From Aureimonas psammosilenae (GTDB lineage Bacteria; Pseudomonadota; Alphaproteobacteria; Rhizobiales; Rhizobiaceae), in the NCBI RefSeq assembly GCF_009176975.1, contig NZ_WEZG01000001.1, forward strand, positions 248,001-312,000: DNA of 64,000 nt. The letters are read 5' to 3'. A program made the translations under genes and the position numbers. The notes under the pieces are model-generated. The model made no database searches, was not told the origin of the DNA, and saw nothing but the letters and a program-made list of their open reading frames with translations. Below are positions 25,821 through 34,307 of this stretch, in pieces (within the stretch, counting starts at the first letter, position 1; each line of letters opens with the position of its first letter).

Positions 25821-27632
25821 ATGCGACGGGGCGGGAGGCGAGCGCTTTTAGTGCTTCTCGTCGCCGGGCTTTGCGTGTCCATCGTCGCAGCGGCCGGGGC
25901 GCTCGCGCAGCGCTTCACGGCTGAGCGGCTCTTGAGCGATGCCGCCGCGCGCCTGCCGGCGGCCCTCGCGCCCCTGCGCAGCGAGATCGAGAAACAGCGC
26001 GCCTTGCCGCAGATCCTCAAGGAGGACCCTTCGATCCAGGCGGCGCTCGCGACGCGCGACCCGGCGCGCCTGACGGCCGTCGACGCCAAGCTGGAGCGGC
26101 TGGCCGCCGTCACGCGCGCGGCCGTGATCTACATCCTCGACGGGCAGGGCCGCGCTGTCGCCGCATCGAACTGGCGCGAGCCGACGAGCTTCGTCGGCAG
26201 CGATTATCGCTTCCGCGATTATTTTCTCGATGCCCTGAGGGAAGGAGCCGCCGAGCAATATGCGCTCGGCACGGTCAGTCGCCGGCCGGGCGTATATTTC
26301 TCGGCCCGCATCGAAGGGGAGGAGGTCCCGGCCGGCGTCGTGGTCGCCAAGGTCGAGCTGGACGGCGTGGAAACCGACTGGCGGGAAGGCGGGCAGCCTG
26401 TCTTCGTCACCGATGGACGCGGGATCGTCGTCGCGACGAGCCTTTCCGAATGGCGGTTCCGCGCGGTGCGACCCATTCCGGCTTCCGAAGCGGCGACCAT
26501 CCGCGAAAGCCTTCAGTTCGGCGACGCGCCGTTGGCCCCGCTCGGGCTTCGCAAGGCTCCGGCATCGAACGGCCTCGTTTTCGCGGAAGCGGAAGGACGC
26601 ACCGAGCGCTTTGCCCTGGCGCAAGCGCCCGCAACGGGCGGATTGCCGGGCTGGCAAATCCATCTCCTCGTGTCTGCTGAGGGCGCGCTGGCGGCCAGCG
26701 CCGGGCTTGCCCGGCTCGTCACCGCGCTTGTTCTGGCGCTTGTCGTCGCCGGCGCGTTCTTTCTCCTTCGGCGCGGGCGCCTTGCCCGCCGGCGACGCGA
26801 CGAAAAGGAGCGCGCGGCGAGCGAACTGGAGCGGCGCGTTCACGAGCGCACGGCCGATCTCGCCAGCGCCAACGCGCGCCTGACCGGCGAGATCGCGACG
26901 CGCGAAACGGCGGAAGCGCGCGTCGCCTCCTTGCGCGACGATCTCGCCCAGGCGAACCGGCTGGCGACGCTGGGGCAGGTCACGGCCGGCGTCGCCCACG
27001 AGATCAACCAGCCGCTCGCGGCCATCCGCACCTATGCCGAGAACGCCAGGCTTTTTCTGCAGAAGGGGCAGGGGGAGCGGACCGAGCACAATCTCCAGAC
27101 GGTGATCGGCCTCACCGACCGCATCGCCGCGATCACGGAAACGCTGCGCAACTTCTCCCGGCGCGGCAAGGGCGCGCTTGAGCCCCTGGCGGTGGAGGAG
27201 ATCGTCGACGGCGCGCTTTTGATTCTGAAAAGCCGCATCCGCGAAAGCGGCGTCGCGGTGGAGCGGCAAAGCCATGGCGGCGAGGCCGTGATCCTCGGCG
27301 GGCGCATCCGGCTGGAACAGGTTCTCGTCAACTTGCTTCGCAACGCGGTCGAGGCGCTGGAAGGGCGAGAGGACGGGCGCATCCAGGTGTCCGTGTCGCG
27401 CTTGGGAGAAAGCGTCGAGATCGAGGTGCGGGACAACGGGCCCGGCATTCCGGAAGACATGCTGGCGACGCTTTTCACGCCTTTCCGCACCTCGAAGGCC
27501 AAGGGCACGGGCCTCGGCCTCACCATCTCCTCCGACATCGTCACCGAACTCGGCGGCGCGCTTTCCGCCACGAGCGGCGCGGACGGCGCGGTCTTCACCA
27601 TCCGTCTTCCCCCAGCACCGGAGGAACCATGA
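25821..27632 (+). CDS. dctB: C4-dicarboxylate sensor histidine kinase DctB
   Basis: 603 residues from ATG 25821. Earlier in-frame starts (25704, 25785) would place coding sequence over or against the activating site and lack a ribosome-binding site, whereas aaggcggtgggcggg precedes 25821. Two membrane segments (about residues 8-28 and near 300) flank a periplasmic double-PAS sensor region with the [16 protein letters not shown] segment; then a coiled coil, the phosphoacceptor [18 protein letters not shown] and an ATPase domain with [22 protein letters not shown] and GTGLGLTIS. It senses dicarboxylates and phosphorylates DctD, whose gene overlaps its stop by four bases. Confidence 0.94.
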   Translation: MRRGGRRALLVLLVAGLCVSIVAAAGALAQRFTAERLLSDAAARLPAALAPLRSEIEKQRALPQILKEDPSIQAALATRDPARLTAVDAKLERLAAVTRAAVIYILDGQGRAVAASNWREPTSFVGSDYRFRDYFLDALREGAAEQYALGTVSRRPGVYFSARIEGEEVPAGVVVAKVELDGVETDWREGGQPVFVTDGRGIVVATSLSEWRFRAVRPIPASEAATIRESLQFGDAPLAPLGLRKAPASNGLVFAEAEGRTERFALAQAPATGGLPGWQIHLLVSAEGALAASAGLARLVTALVLALVVAGAFFLLRRGRLARRRRDEKERAASELERRVHERTADLASANARLTGEIATRETAEARVASLRDDLAQANRLATLGQVTAGVAHEINQPLAAIRTYAENARLFLQKGQGERTEHNLQTVIGLTDRIAAITETLRNFSRRGKGALEPLAVEEIVDGALLILKSRIRESGVAVERQSHGGEAVILGGRIRLEQVLVNLLRNAVEALEGREDGRIQVSVSRLGESVEIEVRDNGPGIPEDMLATLFTPFRTSKAKGTGLGLTISSDIVTELGGALSATSGADGAVFTIRLPPAPEEP

Positions 27633-28969
27633 CGAACGAGCGCCTGCCCGTCGCCTTCGTGGACGACGACGAGACCTTACGCGCGGCCAACGTCCAGACG
27701 CTGGAACTCGCCGGCTACGAGCCCTTGCCCCTGCCATCGGCGGAAGCCGCGCTGGATGCGCTCGATGCCGGCTTCGAGGGCGTCGTGGTGACGGACCTGC
27801 GCATGCCCGGCATGAACGGCCTGACGCTGCACCGCGAGTTGAAGCGCCGCGACCCGGACCTGCCGGTGATCCTCGTCACGGGCCACGGCGACATCGAAAC
27901 GGCGGTCGCGGCCTTGCAGGAAGGCGTCTACGATTTCATCGCCAAGCCCTATGCCGGGGAGCGGCTTCTCCTCAGTGTCGGGCGCGCGGCGGAAAAGCGG
28001 CGTCTCGTGATGGAGAACCGTCGTCTGCGCGAGGCCGCCGAGCGCGGCTCCGGCGGCACGCCGCTTCTCGGCGACACGGCCGTCATGGAACGCCTGCGCG
28101 AAACGATCCGGCAGATCGCCGGGGCCGAGGTGGATGTCCTGATCGAGGGCGAAACGGGCACGGGCAAGGAGGTCGTGGCGCAACTCATCCACGATCTCAG
28201 CCCTCGCGCGGCGAAACCCTATGTCGTCCTCAACTGCGGTGCGCTCCCCGAATCCACCATGGAGTCCGAGCTTTTCGGCCACGAGCGCGGGGCTTTCACC
28301 GGGGCGGATCGCAAGCGCATCGGGCGCATCGAGCATGCCGACGGGGGCACGCTGTTCCTGGACGAACTGGAATCCATGCCGCCCGCGCTTCAGGTGAAGC
28401 TCCTGCGCGTTCTGGAAGCGCGGGAAGTCGCCCCGCTCGGGCTCAACGAAACGCGCAACGTGGATCTTAGGGTCGTCGCGGCGGTGAAGGTCGATCTTTC
28501 CGACCCCGCGCAGCGCGGCGATTTCCGCGAGGATCTTTATTATCGGCTGAACGTCGTCACCTTGCGCATTCCCTCGCTTCGCGAGCGGCGCGACGACATC
28601 CCGCTTCTTTTCATGCACTTCCTGTCGCGGGCGGCGACGCGCTTTCGCCGCGAAGCGCCGCCGCTCACGCCCGCTCTGCGTGACCGCCTGATGCGCCACG
28701 ACTGGCCCGGCAACGTGCGCGAACTCGTGCATTTCGCCGAGCGGGTGGCCTTGGGGATAGAGCCGCGCGAGGAGGTGCGGATCGAGAGCGCTGCGGAAGG
28801 AGGGGGTCTTGCCGAACAGGTGGCGCGCTACGAGGCGGGAGTCCTGCGCGAAACGCTGGCGCGCCATCGCGGCGACGTGCAGGCCGCCGTCGATGAACTC
28901 AAACTGCCGCGCAAGACCTTCTACGACAAGCTTCAGCGCCACGGTCTGGCGCCGAAGGATTTTCGCTGA
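27629..28969 (+). CDS. dctD: sigma-54 response regulator DctD
   Basis: 446 residues, NtrC family. Receiver domain with acidic pocket VDDDE and phosphoacceptor Asp56 in [14 protein letters not shown]+ domain with Walker [13 protein letters not shown], the sigma-54 contact loop GAFTGA, Walker [14 protein letters not shown] and arginine finger region; a C-terminal Fis-type helix-turn-helix ([26 protein letters not shown]). When phosphorylated by DctB it should bind the TGTGCG repeat and open the dctA sigma-54 promoter. Translationally coupled to dctB. Confidence 0.97.
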   Translation: MTNERLPVAFVDDDETLRAANVQTLELAGYEPLPLPSAEAALDALDAGFEGVVVTDLRMPGMNGLTLHRELKRRDPDLPVILVTGHGDIETAVAALQEGVYDFIAKPYAGERLLLSVGRAAEKRRLVMENRRLREAAERGSGGTPLLGDTAVMERLRETIRQIAGAEVDVLIEGETGTGKEVVAQLIHDLSPRAAKPYVVLNCGALPESTMESELFGHERGAFTGADRKRIGRIEHADGGTLFLDELESMPPALQVKLLRVLEAREVAPLGLNETRNVDLRVVAAVKVDLSDPAQRGDFREDLYYRLNVVTLRIPSLRERRDDIPLLFMHFLSRAATRFRREAPPLTPALRDRLMRHDWPGNVRELVHFAERVALGIEPREEVRIESAAEGGGLAEQVARYEAGVLRETLARHRGDVQAAVDELKLPRKTFYDKLQRHGLAPKDFR

Positions 28970-28980
28970 ACGCCTGGGGA

Positions 28981-30867
28981 TCAGCCCGCCGCGCGGGACA
29001 GGACGCGGGCGAGCCGGTCCGAGAAGCCGCGCGGGTCGAGCGGCGCTTCGCCGTCCGCAATGCGCGCTTCGTCGAAAAGGAGATGGGCCGCATCCTCGCG
29101 CAAGCCCGTCTCGGTGTCTCCCAGCCGGCTCAGCCGCTCCACGAGGTCGTGGCGCGGATTGATCTCCAGGATGGGCTTGGCCGCCTTATCGAGCCGTCCG
29201 GCGCTGGCGAGAAGCCGTTCGAGCTGGCGGTCCATGCCGGTTTCCGGCGCGACGAGGCAGACCGCGCTGGTCGTCAGGCGGTCGGACGCGCGCACGTCCG
29301 ACACGATGTCGCCGAGCGTCGACTTCACGAAGGCGATGAAGCTCGAGGCTTCCTCGGAGGCCGGCGCGGGCGCGGCCTCGCCTTCGCTGAGCGGGATCGA
29401 GCCGAGATCGGCGAGCCCCTGCGTCGCCGACTTCAAGGGCTTGCCCTCGAAGTCCAGGCCGGACGTCACCCAGAATGAATCCACCTGATCGGTGAGAAGC
29501 AGAACCTCGATCCCGCGGGCGCGGAAACCCTCGATCTGCGGCGAGGAGGCAAGGCGATCGAGATCGGTGCCGGTGGCAAAGTAGATCGCGCTCTGGCCCT
29601 CCTTCATCGCCGCCACGTAGTCCTTCAGCGAACGCCATTCACCGCCCGACGCCGTGGTCTTGAAGCGTGACAGCGCGAGAAGGGTGTCGCGGCGCTCGAA
29701 GTCCTCGTAGAGGCCTTCCTTCAGAACCGGGCCGAAATTCTCCCAGACCCTTGTGTAGGCCGGCGCGTCCTTTTCAGTGAGCTTGTTCATCTCGGACAGG
29801 ACGCGGTTGGCGACGCCCTTGCGGATGAGGCCGAGCGCGCGGCTTTCCTGGATCATCTCGCGCGACACGTTGAGCGGCAGGTCGCTGGAGTCCACGAGGC
29901 CGCGCACGAAGCGCAGGTATCGCGGCAGGATTTCAGCCTCGTCGGTGATGAAGACGCGCCGCACATAAAGCTTCATCCGGCCCGCGCGGTCGGGGTCGAA
30001 GAGATCGAAAGGCTTGGAGCCGGGCACGAAGGCGAGAACGGAATATTCCTGCACGCCTTCGGCGCGGTAATGGAGCGTCAGGGCCGGATCGTCGAACTGG
30101 CCGGCGAGGCTGCGATAGAAGTCGGTATATTCCTGCGCATCGATCTCGCTTTTCGGGCGTGTCCACAAGGCGGTGCCGTCGGTGATGCGCTTGGGTTCGG
30201 CGTCCGGCTTCTCGCGCAGGAAGATCGGCACCGGCACGTGGCCGGACTGTTCCTTGACCGTATGCTCGGCCGTGTAGCTTTCCGCAAATGTCGCTGCGTC
30301 CTCCTTCAGGTGAAGGGTGACGCGGGTGCCGCGCGCGGGCGCTTCGCCGAGATCGATGGCGGAAAGCGAATAGGTGCCGAGGCCGTCGGAGGACCAAAGG
30401 GAGGCTTCCTGCGACCCGGCGCGGCGGGACACGACGTCCACCTTGTCGGCGGCCATGAAGGCGGAATAGAAGCCGACGCCGAACTGGCCGATGAACTGGC
30501 TGTTCTCGCCTTCCTTCTGCCCGGAAACGCGCTCCATGAAGGCCTTGGTGCCGGAGCGCGCGATGGTGCCGAGCGCGTCGGTCAGCTCGGCCTCGCTCAT
30601 GCCGATGCCGTTGTCCTCGACGGACAGGCGGCGGTTTTCCGGGTCGAGGGTCAAGGTGATGCGAAGGTCGGGGTCCTCACCGAGGAGCGAGCCGTCCGAC
30701 AGGGCCTCGTAGCGCAGTTTCTCGCAGGCATCTGCCGCGTTGGCGATGAGCTCGCGGAAGAACACGTCCTTTTCGGAATAAACCGAATGCACCATCAGGT
30801 GCAGGAGCTTGGCGACATCGGCCTCGAAGGGCCGTGTGGTGGCGTTCGTCTCGGTGGCGGCGCTCAT
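28981..30867 (-). CDS. htpG: molecular chaperone HtpG (Hsp90)
   Basis: 628 residues, full length. ATP-dependent cytosolic homodimer. N-terminal GHKL ATPase with FFRELIANAADACEKLRY, VEDNGIGMSEAEL, IGQFGVGFYSAFMAA and the GTRVTLHL motif; middle domain with LYVRRVFITDEAEILPRYLRF and the catalytic-loop NVSREMIQESR; C-terminal dimerisation part without the eukaryotic MEEVD tail. It runs convergent to dctD, 11 bases apart. No heat-shock promoter was recognised in the 74 bases upstream. Confidence 0.97.
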   Translation of the reverse strand: MSAATETNATTRPFEADVAKLLHLMVHSVYSEKDVFFRELIANAADACEKLRYEALSDGSLLGEDPDLRITLTLDPENRRLSVEDNGIGMSEAELTDALGTIARSGTKAFMERVSGQKEGENSQFIGQFGVGFYSAFMAADKVDVVSRRAGSQEASLWSSDGLGTYSLSAIDLGEAPARGTRVTLHLKEDAATFAESYTAEHTVKEQSGHVPVPIFLREKPDAEPKRITDGTALWTRPKSEIDAQEYTDFYRSLAGQFDDPALTLHYRAEGVQEYSVLAFVPGSKPFDLFDPDRAGRMKLYVRRVFITDEAEILPRYLRFVRGLVDSSDLPLNVSREMIQESRALGLIRKGVANRVLSEMNKLTEKDAPAYTRVWENFGPVLKEGLYEDFERRDTLLALSRFKTTASGGEWRSLKDYVAAMKEGQSAIYFATGTDLDRLASSPQIEGFRARGIEVLLLTDQVDSFWVTSGLDFEGKPLKSATQGLADLGSIPLSEGEAAPAPASEEASSFIAFVKSTLGDIVSDVRASDRLTTSAVCLVAPETGMDRQLERLLASAGRLDKAAKPILEINPRHDLVERLSRLGDTETGLREDAAHLLFDEARIADGEAPLDPRGFSDRLARVLSRAAG

Positions 30868-30941
30868 GGGCGTGGGCTGGGTTCCTGATCGGTGGGTCGA
30901 GCCGCCAGATGGCCGCGCCGCGCTGAAAGTTCAAGTCGCTT

Positions 30942-32666
30942 TCAAGCCTTGCCTTCCGCCTTTGCCCCCAGCGCCTCGGCGGCGGTTCGGGCGCAAAGGG
31001 CGAGCGAAACCGCGCCCGGATCGGGATGGCCGAGGCTTTTTTCGGCGAGCGGCCGCGCCCGGCCGAGGCGCGGGCGAAGCTTCGCCGTCTCGTCGGCCGC
31101 GCGCGTGGCGGCATCGGCCCCGGCCTGCCAAGCGGTTCGCAGATCGTCGCCGGCCTGGATGCGGGCGCAAAACGCTTCCACGAGGGGCACGAGAGCATCC
31201 ACCAGCGTCTTGTCGCCGGGCCGGGCGCCGCCGAGCGCCGTGACGGCGTCCAGCGCGGCGCGTGCGCCTTCGCCGATCCGGGCGGCGTCGGGGGCATCGC
31301 GGTCGCCGAGCTTCGTTCCGAACGCGCGCAGGATCAGGCCCCAGATCGCGCCCGACGTGCCGCCGGCCGTGTCGGCCCAGCCATCCCCCGCATGGGACAG
31401 AACCGAGCCCGCGCCGGCCCCGGCATCGAGCGCTTTGCGCGCGGCGCTCAACGCGGCGACCGAGCCGCGCCGCATGCCATGGCCGTGGTCGCCGTCGCCG
31501 GCCACCGCGTCGAGGAGGCCTAGCTCGTCCTCCGCCTCGGCAAGCGCCGCCGCGATATTTTCGAGGATCGAAACCGCGCGAACCGCCGCCATGCGCGAAG
31601 GCTCACCGGCCGGGGCGAAGGAAACGGTTTCCTCTTCCTCCGAAGGGGCGGGCGCCCTCGCGGCGGGGGCGATCGTCCCGCGCTTGAACGCCGCCGTGTC
31701 GGCGGGCGCGCACCAAAGCGGCTCCAGCTCGTCATCGAGCCAGGTCAGCGTCAGGGAGCAACCGGCCATGTCGAGACTGGTGACGAACTCGCCGACTTCC
31801 GGCTCCACCAAGGTCAGCCCCTCGGCCCGAAGGAGGCGCGCCACATGCCCCCACAACACGAACAGTTCCTCGTATTTCGTGGCCCCGAGGCCGTTGAGGA
31901 TCGCCGCGACGCGGTTTCCCGCCCCGTCCGGGCGCTCGGCGAGAAGCGGGGCCACCAGAAGCTCGGCGAGTTTTGCGGCGGGCATCGCGGCTTCTTCCCG
32001 AATGCCGGGCTCTCCATGGATGCCGAGGCCGACCGCCACCCTGTTCCGCTCCACCGTGAAGAGCGGCCCGTCCGCGCCGGGCAGGCGGCAGCCTGAAAAG
32101 GCGATGCCGAGCGACACCGTGCGTCGGTTGGCGTGGCGGGAAAGGCGCTCCACCTCGTCCAGCGACAGGCCGGCTTCCGCCCCCGCGCCCGCGATCTTGA
32201 ACACCGGCACGTCGCCCGCGACGCCGCGCCGAAGCTCGGGCGTTTCCGCCGGCGCGCTCGCCACATCGTCGGTGACGGCGAGGATGCGAACGTCGATCCC
32301 TTCGCCGCGCAGCCGTTCGGCCGCCGCGCCGAAATTCAGGACGTCGCCGGCATAGTTGCCGAAGCCGAGAAGCACGCCGCCGCCCTTGTGCGCGAGACGG
32401 CAGATGCGCGCGACGCTTTGCGTGGAGGGCGAGGCGAAGACATCGCCGGCCACCGTCGCGTCGGCAAAGCCCGCGCCGACATAGCCGGCGAAGGCCGGAT
32501 AATGGCCGGAACCGCCGCCGATCACCAGCGCGACCTTGCCCGGCGGCGTTTGCGTGGCGCGCACGGCCCCGCCGCGAACGTGATGCACGAGGCGGGGATG
32601 GGCGTCGCAGAAGCCTTCCAGGGCCGCAGCGGCGAAACGATCCGGTTCGTCGTGGATGAACGTCAT
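30942..32666 (-). CDS. fused DhaK-DhaL kinase (dihydroxyacetone or erythrulose kinase)
   Basis: 574 residues; start taken at ATG 32664-32666 where DhaK homology begins. DhaK part (about 1-330): GGGSGHYPAFAGYVGAG, the nucleotide-free ketose site and covalent-binding His in VGLGIHGEPGI. DhaL part (about 380-574): GDGDHGHGMRRGS, WADTAGGTSGAIWGL and GDKTLVDALVP, which bind ATP-Mg. This is the ATP-dependent single-chain form, not the phosphotransferase-system form, as no DhaM is near. It phosphorylates dihydroxyacetone or a related ketose; the HGHGMRRG variant is also seen in erythrulose kinases, so C4 substrates are possible. A hinge rich in Ala, Pro and Glu joins the domains. Confidence 0.9.
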   Translation of the reverse strand: MTFIHDEPDRFAAAALEGFCDAHPRLVHHVRGGAVRATQTPPGKVALVIGGGSGHYPAFAGYVGAGFADATVAGDVFASPSTQSVARICRLAHKGGGVLLGFGNYAGDVLNFGAAAERLRGEGIDVRILAVTDDVASAPAETPELRRGVAGDVPVFKIAGAGAEAGLSLDEVERLSRHANRRTVSLGIAFSGCRLPGADGPLFTVERNRVAVGLGIHGEPGIREEAAMPAAKLAELLVAPLLAERPDGAGNRVAAILNGLGATKYEELFVLWGHVARLLRAEGLTLVEPEVGEFVTSLDMAGCSLTLTWLDDELEPLWCAPADTAAFKRGTIAPAARAPAPSEEEETVSFAPAGEPSRMAAVRAVSILENIAAALAEAEDELGLLDAVAGDGDHGHGMRRGSVAALSAARKALDAGAGAGSVLSHAGDGWADTAGGTSGAIWGLILRAFGTKLGDRDAPDAARIGEGARAALDAVTALGGARPGDKTLVDALVPLVEAFCARIQAGDDLRTAWQAGADAATRAADETAKLRPRLGRARPLAEKSLGHPDPGAVSLALCARTAAEALGAKAEGKA

Positions 32667-32789
32667 GCGGGCACCTTCTCGGCCGGCGGGAAGCGAACGG
32701 TGATATCTGCCGCGCATCCCGCCGACACCAAGGGCGCAGCCGGGATTTAGAAGACGGCTCCCGGCCGAAGGCCCGCTTGGTCGTGCCCG

Positions 32790-34148
32790 TTACTTCGCCT
32801 CGAGGAACTCCGGCACGCTGAGAAGCACGAACTCGTTGTCGTCCGTCTTGTTGACTTCGCGGCCGGCGGAGAAGGGGAAGTTGTTGTCGTTGGCCACCAC
32901 GATATGCGTGTCGTCCACGCGGTCGACATTCTCGATGGTCACGAAAGGCATGTCGTAGAGCCCGTCATGGCCGCCTTGCTTGGCCAGGCCCTGCGGGTCC
33001 TTGATCGCGAGAAGGTCGATGTACCCGATCTTGCGGACGGGCTTGCCGACATTCGCCTCGGCCATCTCGATCTTGACGATCCGCTTCAGCTTGGCAGGGG
33101 TCGCGAAGCAATCGGGTTTGGCTTCGCCCGCGCAAGCGCCGCTCTCGCGACCCGCGCCGTTGTCGCGCTCGATCACGAGCGCGGTGGAAGCGTCCAGCAT
33201 GTTGAAGTCGCCGATGGCCTCGCCCCCTCCCGCCAGCGGGTAGATCCAGGATCGTCCGGTCCAGTCGCCCTTTTTGGTGTCGAACTCCACGATGCGCAGG
33301 CCCGTGCGACCGTCCTCGGTCTTTTCCGCCGCGCCGTCCCGGAAGAGCGGGCCTTCCAGAAGGCCGTAGAGATGCGCGCCGTCCGGCGACATCGCGAGGC
33401 CCTCGAAGCCGCCGGAGCGCTTCAGGTTGAAGGACGGCAGCGGCTTCGTCGGGTCGGCGGGGAGGCCGAGCGTCGGATTGTCCGGCGACTTCACCTCCAT
33501 CTCGCCGACGCGGGTGGCATGGACGGACTGAAGGCGGCCCTCCCGGTCGAACCGGAGGAGATAGGGGCCGAACTCCTCGCCGACGAAGAAGCCGCCCTCC
33601 ACCGGCTGGATCGATTCCACGTCGAAGTCGGCGCCGGTGAGATAACGCTTGTCGCTGCCTTCCATGGCGATCGGGAAGGGCGCGATCTTGTTCGGATCTG
33701 ACAGGAAGACGGTCTCCTTCCGCTCGACCTCGTTCGTTTTCCAGTCGATCGCGATGTGATGCAGCATCAAGGTGGCGTCGGCGGAGTTCGCCTTGGAGCC
33801 GAAGCCGTTGTCGGACATGGTCCAGAACGTGCCGTCCGCCATGCGGCGGATGCCGGAAAAGCCTTGAACGGACTGGCCGTCCACCGGCAGGCCCGCGCCG
33901 GTCGGGCGGATGCCATCTTTCCCTTTGGCCGCGCCGAGTTCGGTCGTGCGCTTGCGGTCGGGCGTCGAGAACTTGCCGGCTTGGCGCAGAAATTCCGGCG
34001 CGTCGGCCGGCGCTGCGACCGTGGTCGTGGCGGGCAGAACGGCCTGGCCGGCGAGCACCGCCGGAAAGGCTTCGCCCTCCGGCGATTGGGCGAAGGCGGC
34101 TGACAGGCCGAGAAGAAGCGCGGCGCTGGACAGAAGAATCGGTTTCAT
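32790..34148 (-). CDS. exported esterase-like phytase-family protein A
   Basis: 452 residues with a Sec signal peptide (LLSSAALLLGLSAAFAQ). The mature part has the pattern of the esterase-like activity of phytase family (COG4222): SVQGFSGIRRMADGTFWTMSDNGFG, DFDVESIQPVEGGFFVGEEFGPYLLRFD, GFEGLAMSPDGAHLYGLLEG and VENVDRVDDTHIVVANDNNFPFS. These beta-propellers are periplasmic or secreted; some have phosphatase or phytase-like activity, but catalytic residues are not established, so the substrate is unknown. A Pho-box match lies 48 bases upstream. It is divergent from a second, larger family member and followed after 123 bases by the kinase gene. Confidence 0.87.
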   Translation of the reverse strand: MKPILLSSAALLLGLSAAFAQSPEGEAFPAVLAGQAVLPATTTVAAPADAPEFLRQAGKFSTPDRKRTTELGAAKGKDGIRPTGAGLPVDGQSVQGFSGIRRMADGTFWTMSDNGFGSKANSADATLMLHHIAIDWKTNEVERKETVFLSDPNKIAPFPIAMEGSDKRYLTGADFDVESIQPVEGGFFVGEEFGPYLLRFDREGRLQSVHATRVGEMEVKSPDNPTLGLPADPTKPLPSFNLKRSGGFEGLAMSPDGAHLYGLLEGPLFRDGAAEKTEDGRTGLRIVEFDTKKGDWTGRSWIYPLAGGGEAIGDFNMLDASTALVIERDNGAGRESGACAGEAKPDCFATPAKLKRIVKIEMAEANVGKPVRKIGYIDLLAIKDPQGLAKQGGHDGLYDMPFVTIENVDRVDDTHIVVANDNNFPFSAGREVNKTDDNEFVLLSVPEFLEAK

Positions 34149-34195
34149 AGCTGGCAGGTCCCGGATGGAAGCGGCGGGACCAGAGCCAGATTTGG

Positions 34196-34213
34196 ATGAC
34201 AGGGCGATGACTT
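34196..34213 (-). promoter_or_regulatory. Pho box for phytase-family gene A
   Basis: On the minus strand AAGTCAT-CGCC-CTGTCAT (34213 to 34196): the second heptamer is a perfect PhoB half-site and the first matches 5 of 7 positions, with the required four-base gap. Confidence 0.7.
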
Positions 34214-34237
34214 GTTAATGCCGAGCTTCGGGAACCG

Positions 34238-34255
34238 CTGTCATCCTCCTGTAAC
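34238..34255 (+). promoter_or_regulatory. Pho box for phytase-family gene B
   Basis: CTGTCAT-CCTC-CTGTAAC (34238-34255): perfect first PhoB half-site, 5 of 7 in the second, correct four-base gap. It lies 52 bases ahead of the gene B start codon. A clear -10 was not identified after it. Confidence 0.78.
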
Positions 34256-34307
34256 AAGCGGCTGAAAGGAGGCGGCGACACGCAAATTCGCCAGGAGTTT
34301 CCAGCCC

